From Shewanella carassii (GTDB lineage Bacteria > Pseudomonadota > Gammaproteobacteria > Enterobacterales > Shewanellaceae), in NCBI RefSeq assembly GCF_002777975.1, contig NZ_NGVS01000033.1:310001-374000 (forward strand): a stretch of 64,000 nucleotides of DNA, in the 5' to 3' direction. Below the pieces are notes generated by a model. The model searched no databases and was not told where the DNA came from. It saw only the letters and a program-made list of their open reading frames with translations. The position numbers and the translations under genes were made by a program. This document shows, in pieces, positions 18,920-29,452 of this stretch (positions are counted from its first letter, which is position 1; every line of letters starts with the position of its first letter).

Positions 18920-19384
18920 TCAACATCCTTCTTATCAATATTCTGTATTCTGTTCAGCGGCGGAGGGTAGCGCCGCGAATTGGCGCGATTGATTTCGCTC
19001 GACCGATTTCACTCGACCATATCGTTTGATTGTTTTGTCAGCTTGAATGCACCAGTCTATTGTGGCAGGTGCAAAGGTAACAGCTTTGAGCGGATTTATA
19101 CCTGAAAACGGTGGCAGCTTTCGTTGCCAGGCCGCTAGGAAAAATGATGACTCGGGCTTTAGGCATAGTTTATTGAAATAATTATCCATTTTTAATCAAT
19201 TTGTTATGTGAATTTGTCTTTACGGCTGGTTTCCTCCCTTGGCTGTAAAGCTCTCAGTAAGCGGGAGACTCAACCCCAGCTTGCGCAAAGGTGTTGTCCC
19301 CTGTTTGCTACTTTGGGTCGCTATTTTCCTCAAAGGCAGCCAGGGGCTATAATGCGACCCTTTTAAGTTAATCGGGCCAGTAAA
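18920..19384. other. Intergenic region without recognised gene
   Basis: About 465 bp separate two divergent genes. Short open frames here have no ribosome site and no recognisable product. I see no clear operator or repeat. Confidence 0.4.
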
Positions 19385-20731
19385 ATGTGTGACTGCCAAC
19401 AGAACTCCCCCCGGCAAGCCGAGCCAGTGGTCGGCAGGGTTGGAACCCGGCTGACGGCAGTTGATTGCAGTTTGCCCGAGGTGAAAGCAGAGCTTCGACA
19501 GCTCAGTCAATTGTTGCTCTCAAGCCGCGCGCTTTGGAGTGTCAGGAGTTTCGAGCACCAAAAGCTTCCCTGGCAGCAGCGTTTTGCCAAGCTGGCCGCA
19601 GCGCTTTGGGCACTGGATGACGATGCGCTCGAGACTGTCGATGCCAGTCAGTCATTGTTGTTGGCAACCCTTTGGCCGGCCTTGGCTGCAGATTTGAGCG
19701 AGCAGGAATTGGCCCTGTGGGATAAGAGACACTTTGCCTGGCAGCTCTTTGATTATCCGGTACCTGAAAAGGATAACGACCAACCTAAGCTCTGCGCGGC
19801 AACTGAGGCTCGGCTCAGCGCCGGTATCAAGGGCCGAAAATGGCAGCAGATAAGCCGCTTTGCCAATACCATAGCCACCCATAACAACCCCTTTCCTTTA
19901 TTGGAGTGGTGCGCCGGGAAAGGGCATCTCGGGCGCCTGCTCAGCGCCTTGAGCGGCAAGGCGGTATTGAGCCTGGAGTGGCAAGCATCTTTGTGTGAAG
20001 CCGGCGAGCTAGCGGCAAAAAAACGTAACTTGCCGCAGCAATTTGTCTGCGCCGATGCCTTTGTTGCCGAGCCTTGTTATCTTAAGCCCAAACAGCATGC
20101 CATTGCGCTGCATGCCTGCGGTGAGCTGCACCTGACGCTGCTGCGCCGCGCGGTTGCAAGTGGTACCGCCGTGGTCTCGGTTTCCCCTTGTTGTTATCAC
20201 CTCTTGCCCTCCGGCGATATCACCCCCTTGAGTCTAGGTGCCCAAGAGCAGGTGCTGCGATTGGATAAGGCGGCGCTGCAACTGCCGCTTAATCACAGTG
20301 TTATTGCCAATCAAAAGGCGCGCGCCGACAGGCTCAAAGAGGTCAGTTGGCGGCTCGGATTTGATAGTCTGCAGCGTGAAGTGCGCGCTCGGGACACTTA
20401 TCTGCCACTGCCTGCGGTGCGGCAGAGTCAGCTGTCCGGCAACTTTAAGGAGTTCTGTCTTTGGGCCGCGGCGCAAAAGGGAGTGCTATTGCCTGAAGCG
20501 GTGGATTTTGCCGCCTATCAGCACTTGGGGGAGCAAAGGCGCAGATTAACCGCCCGTATTGACTTGGCGGCACATCTGTTTCGGCCGGTTATTGAACGGT
20601 ATCTGCTGCTTGATAGGGTGTGTTTCCTGTTGGAGGCCGGTTACCGGGTGCAGCTCGGCGCCTTTTGCGAACAGGCCACCACGCCGCGCAACGCCTTGAT
20701 CCATGCCTGGTTACCGGATATGGGTGACTGA
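19385..20731 (+). CDS. SAM-dependent methyltransferase-like protein
   Basis: The 448-residue protein has a central Rossmann methyltransferase motif I, PLLEWCAGKGHLGRLLSAL near residues 172-190. Acidic motif II follows at SLEWQASLC, then ALHACGELHLTLL near 240 and VSVSPCCYHLL near 265. This resembles the family that includes METTL25-type methyltransferases. About 160 N-terminal residues of unknown fold precede the domain. No signal peptide is seen. It is just upstream of oleA but separated by 195 bp, so it is probably not part of that operon. The substrate is unknown. Confidence 0.75.
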   Translation: MCDCQQNSPRQAEPVVGRVGTRLTAVDCSLPEVKAELRQLSQLLLSSRALWSVRSFEHQKLPWQQRFAKLAAALWALDDDALETVDASQSLLLATLWPALAADLSEQELALWDKRHFAWQLFDYPVPEKDNDQPKLCAATEARLSAGIKGRKWQQISRFANTIATHNNPFPLLEWCAGKGHLGRLLSALSGKAVLSLEWQASLCEAGELAAKKRNLPQQFVCADAFVAEPCYLKPKQHAIALHACGELHLTLLRRAVASGTAVVSVSPCCYHLLPSGDITPLSLGAQEQVLRLDKAALQLPLNHSVIANQKARADRLKEVSWRLGFDSLQREVRARDTYLPLPAVRQSQLSGNFKEFCLWAAAQKGVLLPEAVDFAAYQHLGEQRRRLTARIDLAAHLFRPVIERYLLLDRVCFLLEAGYRVQLGAFCEQATTPRNALIHAWLPDMGD

Positions 20732-20926
20732 AGCGACTTTGACCTAAGGGACGATGATGCCCATCGAGTGGCGGAAGATCCGTGCTATTACCCCTTGAGT
20801 GCAGTTTTTATTGAATACCCCGCCATTTCTTGTTCAAATGGCGCCAGCCTGGGGCATAAGACTTAATTATCACGACCCCAAAAGATAACAAGGGCACAGA
20901 GCGCCCGAGAGAGCGATTGGCTTTTC

Positions 20927-21976
20927 ATGAATTATTCCCGTGTGTATATCAATAGTCTGGCTTATGAGTTGGCGCCGGAAATGGTGTCCAGCCGCGAGTT
21001 GGAATCCCGGCTTGCGCCGCTTTATCAAAAGTTTCGTATCCCCATTGGGCAACTCGCTGCCCTGACAGGCATTGAGGAGCGTCGTTGGTGGCCCAAGGGC
21101 TTCAAGGTTTCCCAAGGCGCAGTGTGCGCCGCCCAAAAGGCGCTGGCCGAGACTGGGCTGGATCCCAAAGCGCTTGGCGCCTTGGTTTACACCGGCGTGT
21201 GCCGTGACCAGCATGAGCCGGCTACGGCCTGTGCTGTGGCTTCTGCCATAGGTATCGGGCGCGACTGCGCCGTTTTTGATATCAGCAACGCCTGCCTGGG
21301 AGTCCTGTCCGGTATTCTGGATGTGGCCAACCGTATTGAGCTGGGGCAGATCCGCGCCGGTATGGTGGTGTCCTGTGAATCATCCCGGGAGATAGTCGAG
21401 GCGTCCATAGAGCAGATGCTGGCCGAACCCAGCATGGCAAACTTTGCGGCGTCTCTGGCCACCCTGACCGGCGGCTCGGGTGCCGTGGCCGTTATCCTCA
21501 CAGATGGCAGCTTGCCGCTTACCACCTCCCGCAAGCATCAGTTGCTCGGTGCCAGTCAGTTGGCGGCGCCGGAGCATCATCAGATGTGTCAGTGGGGCTT
21601 TGTCGAGGTCGGTAACCGCCTCTACCGCGAGGTAATGCGCACAGATGCCGTTGCCCTTTTGAAGGAGGGGGTGGAGCTGGCACGCCAGACCTGGGAGCAG
21701 TTTTTGCATCAGCGCCAGTGGCTTGCCGGACAGGTGGATAAGGTTATCTGTCATCAGGTGGGGGCTGCCAACCGTAAGCAAGTACTGGGCGCCCTGGGCA
21801 TTGCCGAGCACAAAGAGTTTCCCACCTTTGCCCGCCTTGGCAATATGGGCACTGTCTCTTTGCCTGTGTCGGCGGCGCTGGCCCATGGTGAAGGCTTTTT
21901 GCAGGCAGGCGACCGGGTGAGCTTTCTTGGCATAGGCTCTGGGCTCAACTGCATGATGCTGGGGCTGCGCTGGTAA
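20927..21976 (+). CDS. oleA: OleA, thiolase-fold acyl-CoA condensing enzyme
   Basis: The 349-residue thiolase-superfamily protein would join two fatty acyl-CoA molecules head to head into a 2-alkyl-3-keto acid, the first step of long-chain olefin synthesis. The catalytic cysteine is Cys123 in ISNACLGV, with His276 (CHQVGAAN) and Asn306 (LGNMGTV) completing the triad. Glu97 in HEPATA matches the deprotonating glutamate of characterised OleA. It differs from FabH in this glutamate and in its oleBCD context. The four ole genes run in one direction. In S. oneidensis this pathway makes a polyunsaturated C31 hydrocarbon. Confidence 0.93.
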   Translation: MNYSRVYINSLAYELAPEMVSSRELESRLAPLYQKFRIPIGQLAALTGIEERRWWPKGFKVSQGAVCAAQKALAETGLDPKALGALVYTGVCRDQHEPATACAVASAIGIGRDCAVFDISNACLGVLSGILDVANRIELGQIRAGMVVSCESSREIVEASIEQMLAEPSMANFAASLATLTGGSGAVAVILTDGSLPLTTSRKHQLLGASQLAAPEHHQMCQWGFVEVGNRLYREVMRTDAVALLKEGVELARQTWEQFLHQRQWLAGQVDKVICHQVGAANRKQVLGALGIAEHKEFPTFARLGNMGTVSLPVSAALAHGEGFLQAGDRVSFLGIGSGLNCMMLGLRW

Positions 21977-22064
21977 GCCCTTGATACAGGTTTTAGACAA
22001 TGCCCATTCGACAGGGCCCATTAGAATAGTGCCTAAATAACCAAAATTAACAACAGGATAGCCA

Positions 22065-23051
22065 ATGGCCACCCTAGATACACTCTTCCCGTTCAAGCGT
22101 CATTTCATCACGCTCGGCGGCCACAAACTGCATTATGTGCATGAAAAAACCGCCGGGATTAACGGCCGACGCCCCGATGCCGTGGTGATGGTGCACGGTA
22201 ACCCCAGCTGGTCTTTTTACTACCGTAACCTAGTGCAGGCGTTAAGCGACCAATATGAATGTGTGGTGCCGGATCATATCGGCTGCGGCTTGTCCGACAA
22301 ACCGGGCGATGATGCCTATGACTACACTCTGGCGCAGCGTATCGACGATCTAGAAGCACTGCTGGACAGTCTGGATATTCGCAGCAATATCACACTGGTG
22401 CTGCATGACTGGGGCGGCATGATAGGCATGGGCTATGCCGCCCGCTATCCCGAGCGGATTAAACGCCTGGTGCTGCTCAATACCGCCGCCTTCGGTTTGC
22501 CAAAGAGCAAGCCCTTACCGCTGGCGCTGAAAATCTGCCGCGATACCGCGCTTGGCACCCTGCTGGTACGGGGCTTCAATGCTTTCTCGTCCGCCGCTTC
22601 CTATGTAGGCGTCAAACGTGCGCCCATGGCTGCGGATGTGCGCCGCGCTTATGTGGCACCATTCAACTCCTGGCAAAATCGAATCTCGACTTTGAGGTTT
22701 GTACAGGATATTCCGCTCAAGCCCGGCGACAGAAACTGGGACTTGGTGCAGTCGATTGATGCCAGTTTGCAGCAGTTTACCCAAGTGCCGACCATTATTC
22801 TTTGGGGCCTCAAGGACTTTGTCTTTGACCGGCACTTCCTTGAAGGTTGGCAGCAGCGTTTGCCAAAAGCCGAGCTGCACGCCTTTGCCGACTGCGGCCA
22901 TTATATTCTTGAAGACGCCAGTGATGAGGTGATAGCCCATATTCGCCGCTTTATCGCTGAAACAGCCGTGGCTCAAAGCGCCGACGAACAAGCATCTAAC
23001 CCTGAAGAAAATGCATCGGCGGAAATCACCCCAGCCGGGAGCGCTGACTGA
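22065..23051 (+). CDS. oleB: OleB, alpha/beta-hydrolase beta-lactone decarboxylase
   Basis: The 328-residue protein is close to haloalkane dehalogenases: [11 protein letters not shown] (residues 44-54), nucleophile Asp115 in LHDWGGMIG, and acid and base residues Asp251 (LKDFVFD) and His279 (DCGHYILED). OleB proteins convert the beta-lactone from OleC into the olefin with loss of CO2. The last 25 residues or so are a low-complexity tail rich in Ala, Ser and Glu. Its stop lies one base before the preferred oleC start. Confidence 0.92.
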   Translation: MATLDTLFPFKRHFITLGGHKLHYVHEKTAGINGRRPDAVVMVHGNPSWSFYYRNLVQALSDQYECVVPDHIGCGLSDKPGDDAYDYTLAQRIDDLEALLDSLDIRSNITLVLHDWGGMIGMGYAARYPERIKRLVLLNTAAFGLPKSKPLPLALKICRDTALGTLLVRGFNAFSSAASYVGVKRAPMAADVRRAYVAPFNSWQNRISTLRFVQDIPLKPGDRNWDLVQSIDASLQQFTQVPTIILWGLKDFVFDRHFLEGWQQRLPKAELHAFADCGHYILEDASDEVIAHIRRFIAETAVAQSADEQASNPEENASAEITPAGSAD

Positions 23052-23052
23052 G

Positions 23053-24879
23053 ATGCTCCCACCCGCCGAAGACTCGCAAGCGGCTGCAAATGAACCGGCC
23101 CCAGAGGCAAACTCTGCCAAGGGGCACAACCTGTGTCGCCACCTGAAGCAGGCGGCCATTAGTCAGAGTGAAGACCTGGCGGTTGCAGTGCAGCGCCGCC
23201 GCGGTGGCAAGTTCAGTTACCAGGAGCTTGATTTCAAGACCCTGGACAGCGACAGCGATCGGCTTGCCGGGGCCTTGCTCGACTATGGCTTCAAGCCCGG
23301 GATGAAAGCCGTGCTTATGGTGACTCCTGGGATAGAGTTTTTTGTGCTTACCTTTGCCCTGTTCAAGGCGGGTATTATCCCTGTGATGGTGGACCCAGGT
23401 ATGGGGATCGCCAAGCTCAAGCAGTGTCTGGCGGAAGCCGAACCCGACGCCTTTATCGGGATCCCCAAGGCCCATGTGGCCAGATTGCTGTTCGGTTGGG
23501 GCAAACCCAGTATCCGCTTGTTGCTGACGGCAGGTGAAGGCTTTCTTGGCCGTAACCCTCCTTGGGGGGGCAGCAGTGTCAGCCGTTTGCTGGCTAGGGC
23601 ACCCGAGTCAGTCACATTTCCCATGGCACAGCTAGGCGCGCAGCAGATGGCGGCCATCTTGTTTACCAGTGGCAGCACCGGCACTCCAAAAGGCGTGGTC
23701 TACAGCCATGGCATGTTTGAGGCGCAGATAACCGCGCTGCGAAATGACTATGGCATTCGTCCCGGCGAGCGGGATCTGTCTACCTTCCCACTGTTTGCCC
23801 TCTTTGGTCCGGCGCTGGGGATGGCATCAATTGTGCCTGAAATGGATGCCAGCAAACCGATAATTGCCAGACCGGAAAACCTGTTTGCCGCCATAGAGCA
23901 CTATGCCTGCAGCAATATGTTTGTGAATCCCGCCTTGCTCGACCGTTTGGGACGCGGCGGAAACGGGCGCCAGCTGCACAGCTTGAAGCGGGTGATATCC
24001 GCCGGTGCGCCGGCCGACCCCAAGGCGATAGCGCGTTTCTCCGCCATGTTGGCCGAGGATGTCGAAGTGCTCAACTCCTATGGTGCTACCGAATCCCTGC
24101 CTGTCTCCATGATTGGCAGCAAGGCGCTTGGCGCTACCGCCGCCATCACCGACAAGGGCGGCGGCATCTGTGTCGGTAAGCCGGTATCCGGAATAAGGGT
24201 CAGTATCATAGGGATCAGTGAAGAGGCCATCGACAGCTGGTCGCCGACTCTCGAGTTGGCGACGGGGGAGATAGGCGAAATCGTCGTTGACGGCGCAGTG
24301 GTCAACCAAAGCTACTATCGCCGTGAAGGCGCCAACAAGCAGGCCAAGATTGCCTATGAAGGCCGGCAACTGCACCGGATGGGCGATCTCGGTTATCTTG
24401 ATGCCGAGGGTCGCTTGTGGATGTGTGGCCGCAAGGCCCACAGAGTGGATGTCATTAAGGACGGTGAGCTGCAAAAACGCTATCTGTCTATTCCCTGTGA
24501 GCGGATTTTCAATACCCATCCTCAGGTTAAACGTTCGGCACTGGTTGGCGTTGAACTGACGCAGAATAAGCCTGGCGGCGGGGGGACAGTCCAAGAGAGC
24601 GCTTTTCTTGATAGCACTTCTCTTGATAGCACTGTGCCCGAAAAAGCGCCGCTTATCTGCGTCGAGCTTGAGCAATCCCTGTCGCCAGCCGAGCAGCAAC
24701 AGCTGTTTACCGAGTTGCAGGAACTTGCCGACAAGCAGCCACTGACCCGGGGCATCAGGCATTTTATGTTGCATCCGGGGTTTCCCATGGATGTGCGCCA
24801 CAATGCCAAGATATTTCGCGAGCAACTTGCCGTTTGGGCGCAAAAACAGTTGGCTGGAAACGGCTGGAAGCCAAAATAG
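23053..24879 (+). CDS. oleC: OleC, AMP-ligase-like beta-lactone synthetase
   Basis: The protein of 608 residues is an adenylate-forming enzyme with the P-loop [19 protein letters not shown] near residues 204-222 and the A5-like motif [10 protein letters not shown] near 342. OleC converts the 2-alkyl-3-hydroxy acid made by OleD into a cis beta-lactone. The ATG at 23053 is preferred over the in-frame ATG at 23011, which lies inside oleB, because GGGAG sits about 10 bases upstream. A short spacer of repeated [10 protein letters not shown] type near residue 520 interrupts the C-terminal domain. Confidence 0.9.
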   Translation: MLPPAEDSQAAANEPAPEANSAKGHNLCRHLKQAAISQSEDLAVAVQRRRGGKFSYQELDFKTLDSDSDRLAGALLDYGFKPGMKAVLMVTPGIEFFVLTFALFKAGIIPVMVDPGMGIAKLKQCLAEAEPDAFIGIPKAHVARLLFGWGKPSIRLLLTAGEGFLGRNPPWGGSSVSRLLARAPESVTFPMAQLGAQQMAAILFTSGSTGTPKGVVYSHGMFEAQITALRNDYGIRPGERDLSTFPLFALFGPALGMASIVPEMDASKPIIARPENLFAAIEHYACSNMFVNPALLDRLGRGGNGRQLHSLKRVISAGAPADPKAIARFSAMLAEDVEVLNSYGATESLPVSMIGSKALGATAAITDKGGGICVGKPVSGIRVSIIGISEEAIDSWSPTLELATGEIGEIVVDGAVVNQSYYRREGANKQAKIAYEGRQLHRMGDLGYLDAEGRLWMCGRKAHRVDVIKDGELQKRYLSIPCERIFNTHPQVKRSALVGVELTQNKPGGGGTVQESAFLDSTSLDSTVPEKAPLICVELEQSLSPAEQQQLFTELQELADKQPLTRGIRHFMLHPGFPMDVRHNAKIFREQLAVWAQKQLAGNGWKPK

Positions 24880-24901
24880 ATAACAGAGACAGAAACCCAC
24901 T

Positions 24902-26062
24902 ATGGCCACATCTGCACCACAATCTCAATCACCTGAGTCAATAGCCTCGTCGCAGGATTTGCCAGCGGCTTTATTACAAGAGACTGCGGCTTTGTCACAA
25001 GAGACAGGGCATGATGAACTTCATCCCGAGCTGTTGGCGCTGGCCCGGGAACTCGCGACCCGAGTCAAGCGGGTGTTGGTGACAGGCGCCGGAGGCTTTT
25101 TGGGAGAAGCCATATGTCGGCCGCTGCTGGCCGCCGGTATTCAAGTAGTGGGGGTGGCCAGGGGCCATTATCCGGCGCTCGAGGCCATGGGCGCCACCAT
25201 GGTGCGCGCCGATATTTGCGACAAGCAAGCATTGAAACAAGCCCTCGATGGCTGTGAGCTTATCTTTCACGTTGCCTCCAAGGCTGGAGTCTGGGGCAGC
25301 AGAGCAAGCTATTTTCGCCCCAATGTGTTGGGGACCGAAAACATCATCGCCTGCGCCCGTGAATTGGGGATTGGTTATCTGGTCTATACCAGCACGCCGA
25401 GTGTCACCTTCGATGGCAAGGATGAGGCTGGTATCGATGAATCCGTTCCCTACGCCAGGCGTTATCTCAACCATTACGGCGCCTCCAAGTCGGAAGCGGA
25501 AGAGTTGGTGCTGGCCGCTGCCCAAAACGGCTTGAAGACAGTGGCCATTCGGCCGCACCTGATTTGGGGGCCTGGCGATCCTCATCTGGTGCCCCGCGTG
25601 CTGGAACGAGGTCGCAAGGGCCGGCTCAAGTTGGTGGGCCGTGACGATAAGTTGGTGGACACCATCTATATCGACAATGCCGCCTTTGCCCACCTGAGCG
25701 CGGCCAGGAGCCTGCTGGCCGAACCTTGTCGCTGCAATGGCAAGGCCTATTTTGTCAGTAACGATCAGCCCCTTACTATGGCGGCCATGCTCGACAGCAT
25801 TCTTGCCTGTGACAACTTACCCGCGGTGGAAAAGCGGGTACCGGCCACTCTGGCCTACGCCATTGGTGCCATGCTTGAAGGACTATACCGACTGCTGGCT
25901 ATCAAGCAGGAGCCGTTGATGACCCGCTTTGTCGCCAAACAGCTTTCCTGCAGCCACTACTACGACATCTCAGCCGCCAAGCGCGACTTGGATTACAGGG
26001 TTATCGTCAGTATGGAGCAGGGGATGAATAAGCTAAGGCGCTCTCTTGGCCACTCGAACTAA
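24902..26062 (+). CDS. oleD: OleD, NADPH-dependent 2-alkyl-3-ketoacyl reductase
   Basis: The 386-residue extended short-chain reductase has the nucleotide-binding motif VTGAGGFLGEAI near residues 60-71 and the catalytic YGASKSEAE (Tyr and Lys four apart) near 197. OleD reduces the keto acid from OleA to the 3-hydroxy acid. The N-terminal 50 residues are a variable, glutamine-rich extension. It ends the ole operon. The decayed ABC-transporter remnant follows. Confidence 0.92.
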   Translation: MATSAPQSQSPESIASSQDLPAALLQETAALSQETGHDELHPELLALARELATRVKRVLVTGAGGFLGEAICRPLLAAGIQVVGVARGHYPALEAMGATMVRADICDKQALKQALDGCELIFHVASKAGVWGSRASYFRPNVLGTENIIACARELGIGYLVYTSTPSVTFDGKDEAGIDESVPYARRYLNHYGASKSEAEELVLAAAQNGLKTVAIRPHLIWGPGDPHLVPRVLERGRKGRLKLVGRDDKLVDTIYIDNAAFAHLSAARSLLAEPCRCNGKAYFVSNDQPLTMAAMLDSILACDNLPAVEKRVPATLAYAIGAMLEGLYRLLAIKQEPLMTRFVAKQLSCSHYYDISAAKRDLDYRVIVSMEQGMNKLRRSLGHSN

Positions 26063-26160
26063 GCTCAAGAACATCATAAGCAAATGATATGTTGTCGCGG
26101 TTGCCCGGTACAAAACCTGTGTTTATTTATATCGAATTCAAGGCTAAACACATCAGCTTC

Positions 26161-26617
26161 CCTCTTGCCGACAGTCGCCTTAGCCTGGGGCAAGTCAGCC
26201 TTGAGCACCTTCCTGAGGTGGCAATGCAGGCAAATCCTCTTTGATGCGCGCCATAGCCGCATTGCAAAGTGCCGATAGCGGCAGCATTAGTTTCGACGGT
26301 ATAGGTTACTCAAACAGCCGCAAAAATTGCGCCAGTACCTGGGGTATCTACCGCAGGATTTTAACGTTTATCCCATGATAAAGAAGGGCGCCGAGCAGAA
26401 GGTACCGCCGGATGAGTGGATTGATATTGGCGCCTTTAAGATCTACCCGGACAAGCCCAAACAGGATGAACAGGTGTTGTCGCTGCAGAAATACTGGCTC
26501 AAGAATGGCGAGAATCATCTTGAACTTGTGCTGAGCGAAAAGCCTGCCTATGTCGGGGTCGATCCCTTCATCAAACTGGTGGACCGGGACTCGAAAGACA
26601 ATATTTTCAAGCTCTGA
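26161..26617 (+). pseudogene. Deletion remnant: ABC ATPase start fused to M1-peptidase tail
   Basis: Pieces of an ABC ATPase are visible in shifting frames. A Walker-A-like GGNAGKSSLM starts at 26217 just after an in-frame TGA, followed by AALQSADSGSISFDG. After a frameshift comes QPQKLRQYLGYLPQDF, the Q-loop segment, at about 26317-26360. The frame then passes directly into DEWIDIGAFKIYP…KNGENHLELVLSEKPAYVGVDPF and LVDRDSKDN. I recognise this as the C-terminal tail of permease/M1-aminopeptidase proteins that are normally encoded next to such ATPases. A large internal deletion plus point decay explains this. It is not expected to make a working protein. Confidence 0.6.
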
Positions 26618-26858
26618 TCTTTAACGGCCTACTTGGCGTTTTTACATTTAGGCTTTGTCAGTGAAATCAGCGACTGTCGCAGACAGGCTGCCATTCATCT
26701 CCCCGATACTCCGGGCTCGACTATAGTTTATGGATATGGCCAGTCGATGACCGCCTCACCTGACTCGCCATAGAATCACTATGCTTTCGCCAATTCCGCT
26801 GGTACTCGAACGGCTGACAGCGCTTTGAGTGACTCAAACTTCTATAAGGAATGGGATT

Positions 26859-27164
26859 ATGTCTATGGTCAGTGCCAAAGAGTTTGCCGACTGGCTTTAT
26901 AAGCGTTTCGAGCAGGTAGAGCATGGGGTTAGCATGAGCCGTGAGGATATCAACCAGCTTACCGGCAGGCAGAATTTCTCCATGGTGTTTGTCCATGATA
27001 TCCACTATGAATTGATGCAACACGGCATGGCATTTGTGACAGATACCTCCCGGGAACAGTTCTTCCTGGTGCGTGTCTGTCCCATGCCCTGGCGGCAACA
27101 ACTGGAGCAGCAATTTGACAAGGAGATCTTCAATAACGTTATCTCCATCAATATGTCCCGCTGA
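26859..27164 (+). CDS. Small hypothetical protein
   Basis: A 101-residue soluble protein with no signal peptide or membrane segment. I do not recognise a family. AAGGA eight bases before the ATG at 26859 supports this start over an upstream in-frame GTG. The middle (REDINQLTGRQNFSMVFVHDIHYELMQHGMAF) looks like a winged-helix or RNA-binding type fold, but no function can be claimed. It stands alone between the ABC remnant and the mutase gene. Confidence 0.65.
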   Translation: MSMVSAKEFADWLYKRFEQVEHGVSMSREDINQLTGRQNFSMVFVHDIHYELMQHGMAFVTDTSREQFFLVRVCPMPWRQQLEQQFDKEIFNNVISINMSR

Positions 27165-27392
27165 AATAGTTGCACCTATCTGTTTGTAAGTCACAGGTGT
27201 TATGAAGGGAGCCCGCTCTACAAGAGTTCTCATTGCCGCTGCAAACACCCCATACGGATGGCAAAGGGCTGACTTAAGTAGGAGGGCCTACGTTAAAGTC
27301 CGAACAAAATCATAAAATTAATGCAAATTCACTTGTCGCGGACCCGAGTTTTTCTTACTTTGGAATGAAACTGATTATCAAAGAGGCCACCT

Positions 27393-29114
27393 ATGAATAC
27401 TCATCTGGAGCTGCAACTGAAACATTGGCTGGAGATAGATCCCGACCCTAAAACCCGGGATGAGCTGTTGAGTCTTAAAGCCGAAGGCAATGAAACTGAA
27501 TTGTCCGCTCGCTTTGCCGGTCGCTTGGCCTTCGGTACCGCCGGTCTCAGGGGCGTGGTTGGCGCCGGTCCCATGCGGATGAACCGTTTGGTTATCCGTC
27601 AAACCACCGCGGGCCTAGGGCAGTATCTGCTCGCCCAGGTCAAGGATGCCGCCAGCCGCGGTGTGGTGATAGGTTTCGATGGTCGTCATGATTCACGTAC
27701 CTTCGCCCATGATGCCGCCAGTGTGTTGACCGCCATGGGAATTAAGGTGCGACTCACCGCCAAAGTAGCTGCCACGCCACTGGTGGCCTTTGGGGTGAAA
27801 CACTTTGAAGCCGCCGCCGGTATCGTAGTGACCGCCAGCCATAACCCGCCGCAATACAATGGCTACAAGGTCTATTGGGGTAACGGCGCGCAGATCATTC
27901 CGCCACACGACTCAGGTATTGCAGCCTGCATCGACAAGGCTGCCAACGAAGAGCTGCCTTGGCTGGAGCAGAGTGAAGCCACCAAGCAGGGTAAACTCAT
28001 CTGGCTGCAGGATGATTTCTATCAGGACTATCGCCGCGGTGTGTTCCATGCCGAAGTCTTGCAGCACAAAACGGCGCCCGAAAGGGTGAGCCTGGCCTAT
28101 ACCGCCATGCATGGTGTTGGCGCAGAAATGGCTAAGACAGTGCTCAAGGATGCCGGTTTTACTCAGGTTTATTCTGTCGCTGCCCAGGAAAAACCGGACG
28201 GAGACTTCCCAACGGTTAAGTTCCCCAACCCGGAAGAGAAGGGCGCCATGGATCTGGTGATCGCCGAGGCCAAGCAGCATCAGGCGTTGCTGGCCTGTGC
28301 CAACGATCCGGATGCCGACAGGCTGGCGGTAGCAGTGCGCCGTGATGATGGCGAATACCAAATGCTCACCGGCGATCAGGTGGGGGCCTTGCTGGGCCAC
28401 TATCTGTTGTCCAAGGCGCCGGCCAATCAGCGTCTGCTGGGAACCACCATAGTCTCTTCAACCTTGCTCTCCAAAATCGCCAAGGCCAAGGGCGGTGAGT
28501 TTTATACCACGCTCACAGGTTTCAAGTGGCTCACCAATGTTGGTATGCAGCGCCAGAGCGACAGCAATAAATTCCTGTTCGCCTATGAAGAGGCGCTGGG
28601 CTACACAGTGGGCAGCATGGTATGGGATAAGGACGGCCTGTCGGCGCTGGTGGCTTTTGCCCAGCTGACAGCCGAGCTGGCGGCGCAGGACAAAACCATC
28701 TGGGACAGACTGGAAGAGATCTATCGCGACTATGGTTTGCACCTTAATACTCAGGTGAGCATAGCGCTCAAGCCGGGAACGCCGGATATCGGGGCCCATC
28801 TGCGGGCCAATCCCCCCGAGTCTATTGCGGGCATGGCAGTATTGGTGACCGAGGATCTCAAATCGGCCGAGCGACGTTACGCCGATGGGCGGCGGGAGAT
28901 CATTGAATTACCGGCCAGTGATGTGCTGACCTTCCACCTTGAAGGCGGTGCCCGGGTGATAGTGCGGCCCTCGGGAACCGAGCCCAAGATCAAGTGTTAT
29001 TACGAGGTGGTTGAGCCTATGCAGGCAAGCGACAGCCTGGCAGATGCCGAAAGCCGGGCCAGAGCTGCGCTGGATGCCTTCGTCAGCGGCCATCAGGCGT
29101 CACTGCCCAAGTAA
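27393..29114 (+). CDS. Phosphoglucomutase/phosphomannomutase-type phospho-sugar mutase
   Basis: The 573-residue alpha-D-phosphohexomutase has the phosphoserine loop VTASHNPPQYNGYKVYWGNG near residues 149-168, the metal loop DPDADRLAVAVR near 308-319, the sugar-binding FAYEEALGY near 398-406 and the phosphate-binding RPSGTEPKIKCYYEV near 530-544. The long type fits the PgcA/PgmB-like 2,6-bisphosphate-independent group. It interconverts hexose 1- and 6-phosphates. It is monocistronic and its terminator lies next to a MITE. Confidence 0.9.
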   Translation: MNTHLELQLKHWLEIDPDPKTRDELLSLKAEGNETELSARFAGRLAFGTAGLRGVVGAGPMRMNRLVIRQTTAGLGQYLLAQVKDAASRGVVIGFDGRHDSRTFAHDAASVLTAMGIKVRLTAKVAATPLVAFGVKHFEAAAGIVVTASHNPPQYNGYKVYWGNGAQIIPPHDSGIAACIDKAANEELPWLEQSEATKQGKLIWLQDDFYQDYRRGVFHAEVLQHKTAPERVSLAYTAMHGVGAEMAKTVLKDAGFTQVYSVAAQEKPDGDFPTVKFPNPEEKGAMDLVIAEAKQHQALLACANDPDADRLAVAVRRDDGEYQMLTGDQVGALLGHYLLSKAPANQRLLGTTIVSSTLLSKIAKAKGGEFYTTLTGFKWLTNVGMQRQSDSNKFLFAYEEALGYTVGSMVWDKDGLSALVAFAQLTAELAAQDKTIWDRLEEIYRDYGLHLNTQVSIALKPGTPDIGAHLRANPPESIAGMAVLVTEDLKSAERRYADGRREIIELPASDVLTFHLEGGARVIVRPSGTEPKIKCYYEVVEPMQASDSLADAESRARAALDAFVSGHQASLPK

Positions 29115-29148
29115 CCTACTGCCCGGAAAGCCGCTGAGAAGATAGATG

Positions 29149-29171
29149 AAGGCCCGCACTGCGGGCCTTTT
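29149..29171 (+). terminator. Intrinsic terminator of the phospho-sugar mutase
   Basis: AAGGCCCGC and GCGGGCC-TTTT form a seven- to nine-pair stem around ACT. The T-run is cut short at four residues because the MITE has inserted at its end. Confidence 0.75.
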
Positions 29172-29173
29172 AG

Positions 29174-29452
29174 GGAAGGTGCGAACAAGTCCCATGTGTG
29201 CTCTGCGTCGGCTTACGTACCTGGATGCAAGGCGTGGTTTGTGGCAAATGGCCCTAGTCCTTTGCAAGAAGCAGAACACAGCAGGCAGGTCTGTAAGCCA
29301 CGCCCTTTGGGGCTTTCACAGCAACAGGCTCTCTGCGTTATCCGACTTTGACAGGCCCCGGCATGCCTTCAGTCAGATGCCTTGAGCGCCAATTGCTGTG
29401 CAAGCCACTCTCTACATCAAGAGAATGCCACGAGGACTTATTCGCACCTTCC
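29174..29452. mobile_element. IS5-type MITE with TTAG target duplication
   Basis: The 279-bp element begins GGAAGGTGCGAACAAGTCC and ends with the reverse complement of GGAAGGTGCGAATAAGTCC, a 19-bp terminal inverted repeat with one mismatch. The outer 16 bases match what I recall as the IS5 terminal repeat. TTAG flanks it on both sides (29170-29173 and 29453-29456), which fits the 4-bp YTAR target of IS5 elements. No transposase fragment is visible inside, so it would need a transposase in trans. Confidence 0.85.

Noticed and set aside
18935..19189. 84-codon frame on the minus strand in the 18.9-19.4 kb gap
   Set aside because: No ribosome site and no recognisable domain; composition looks non-coding.
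20927..21976. FabH-type ketoacyl-ACP synthase III
   Set aside because: The oleBCD genes that follow and the glutamate in HEPATA identify it as OleA rather than a fatty-acid initiation enzyme.
29146..29385. Open frame of 79 codons inside the MITE
   Set aside because: It starts in the terminator stem, has no ribosome site, and lacks similarity to any transposase. It is a chance frame within the mobile element.
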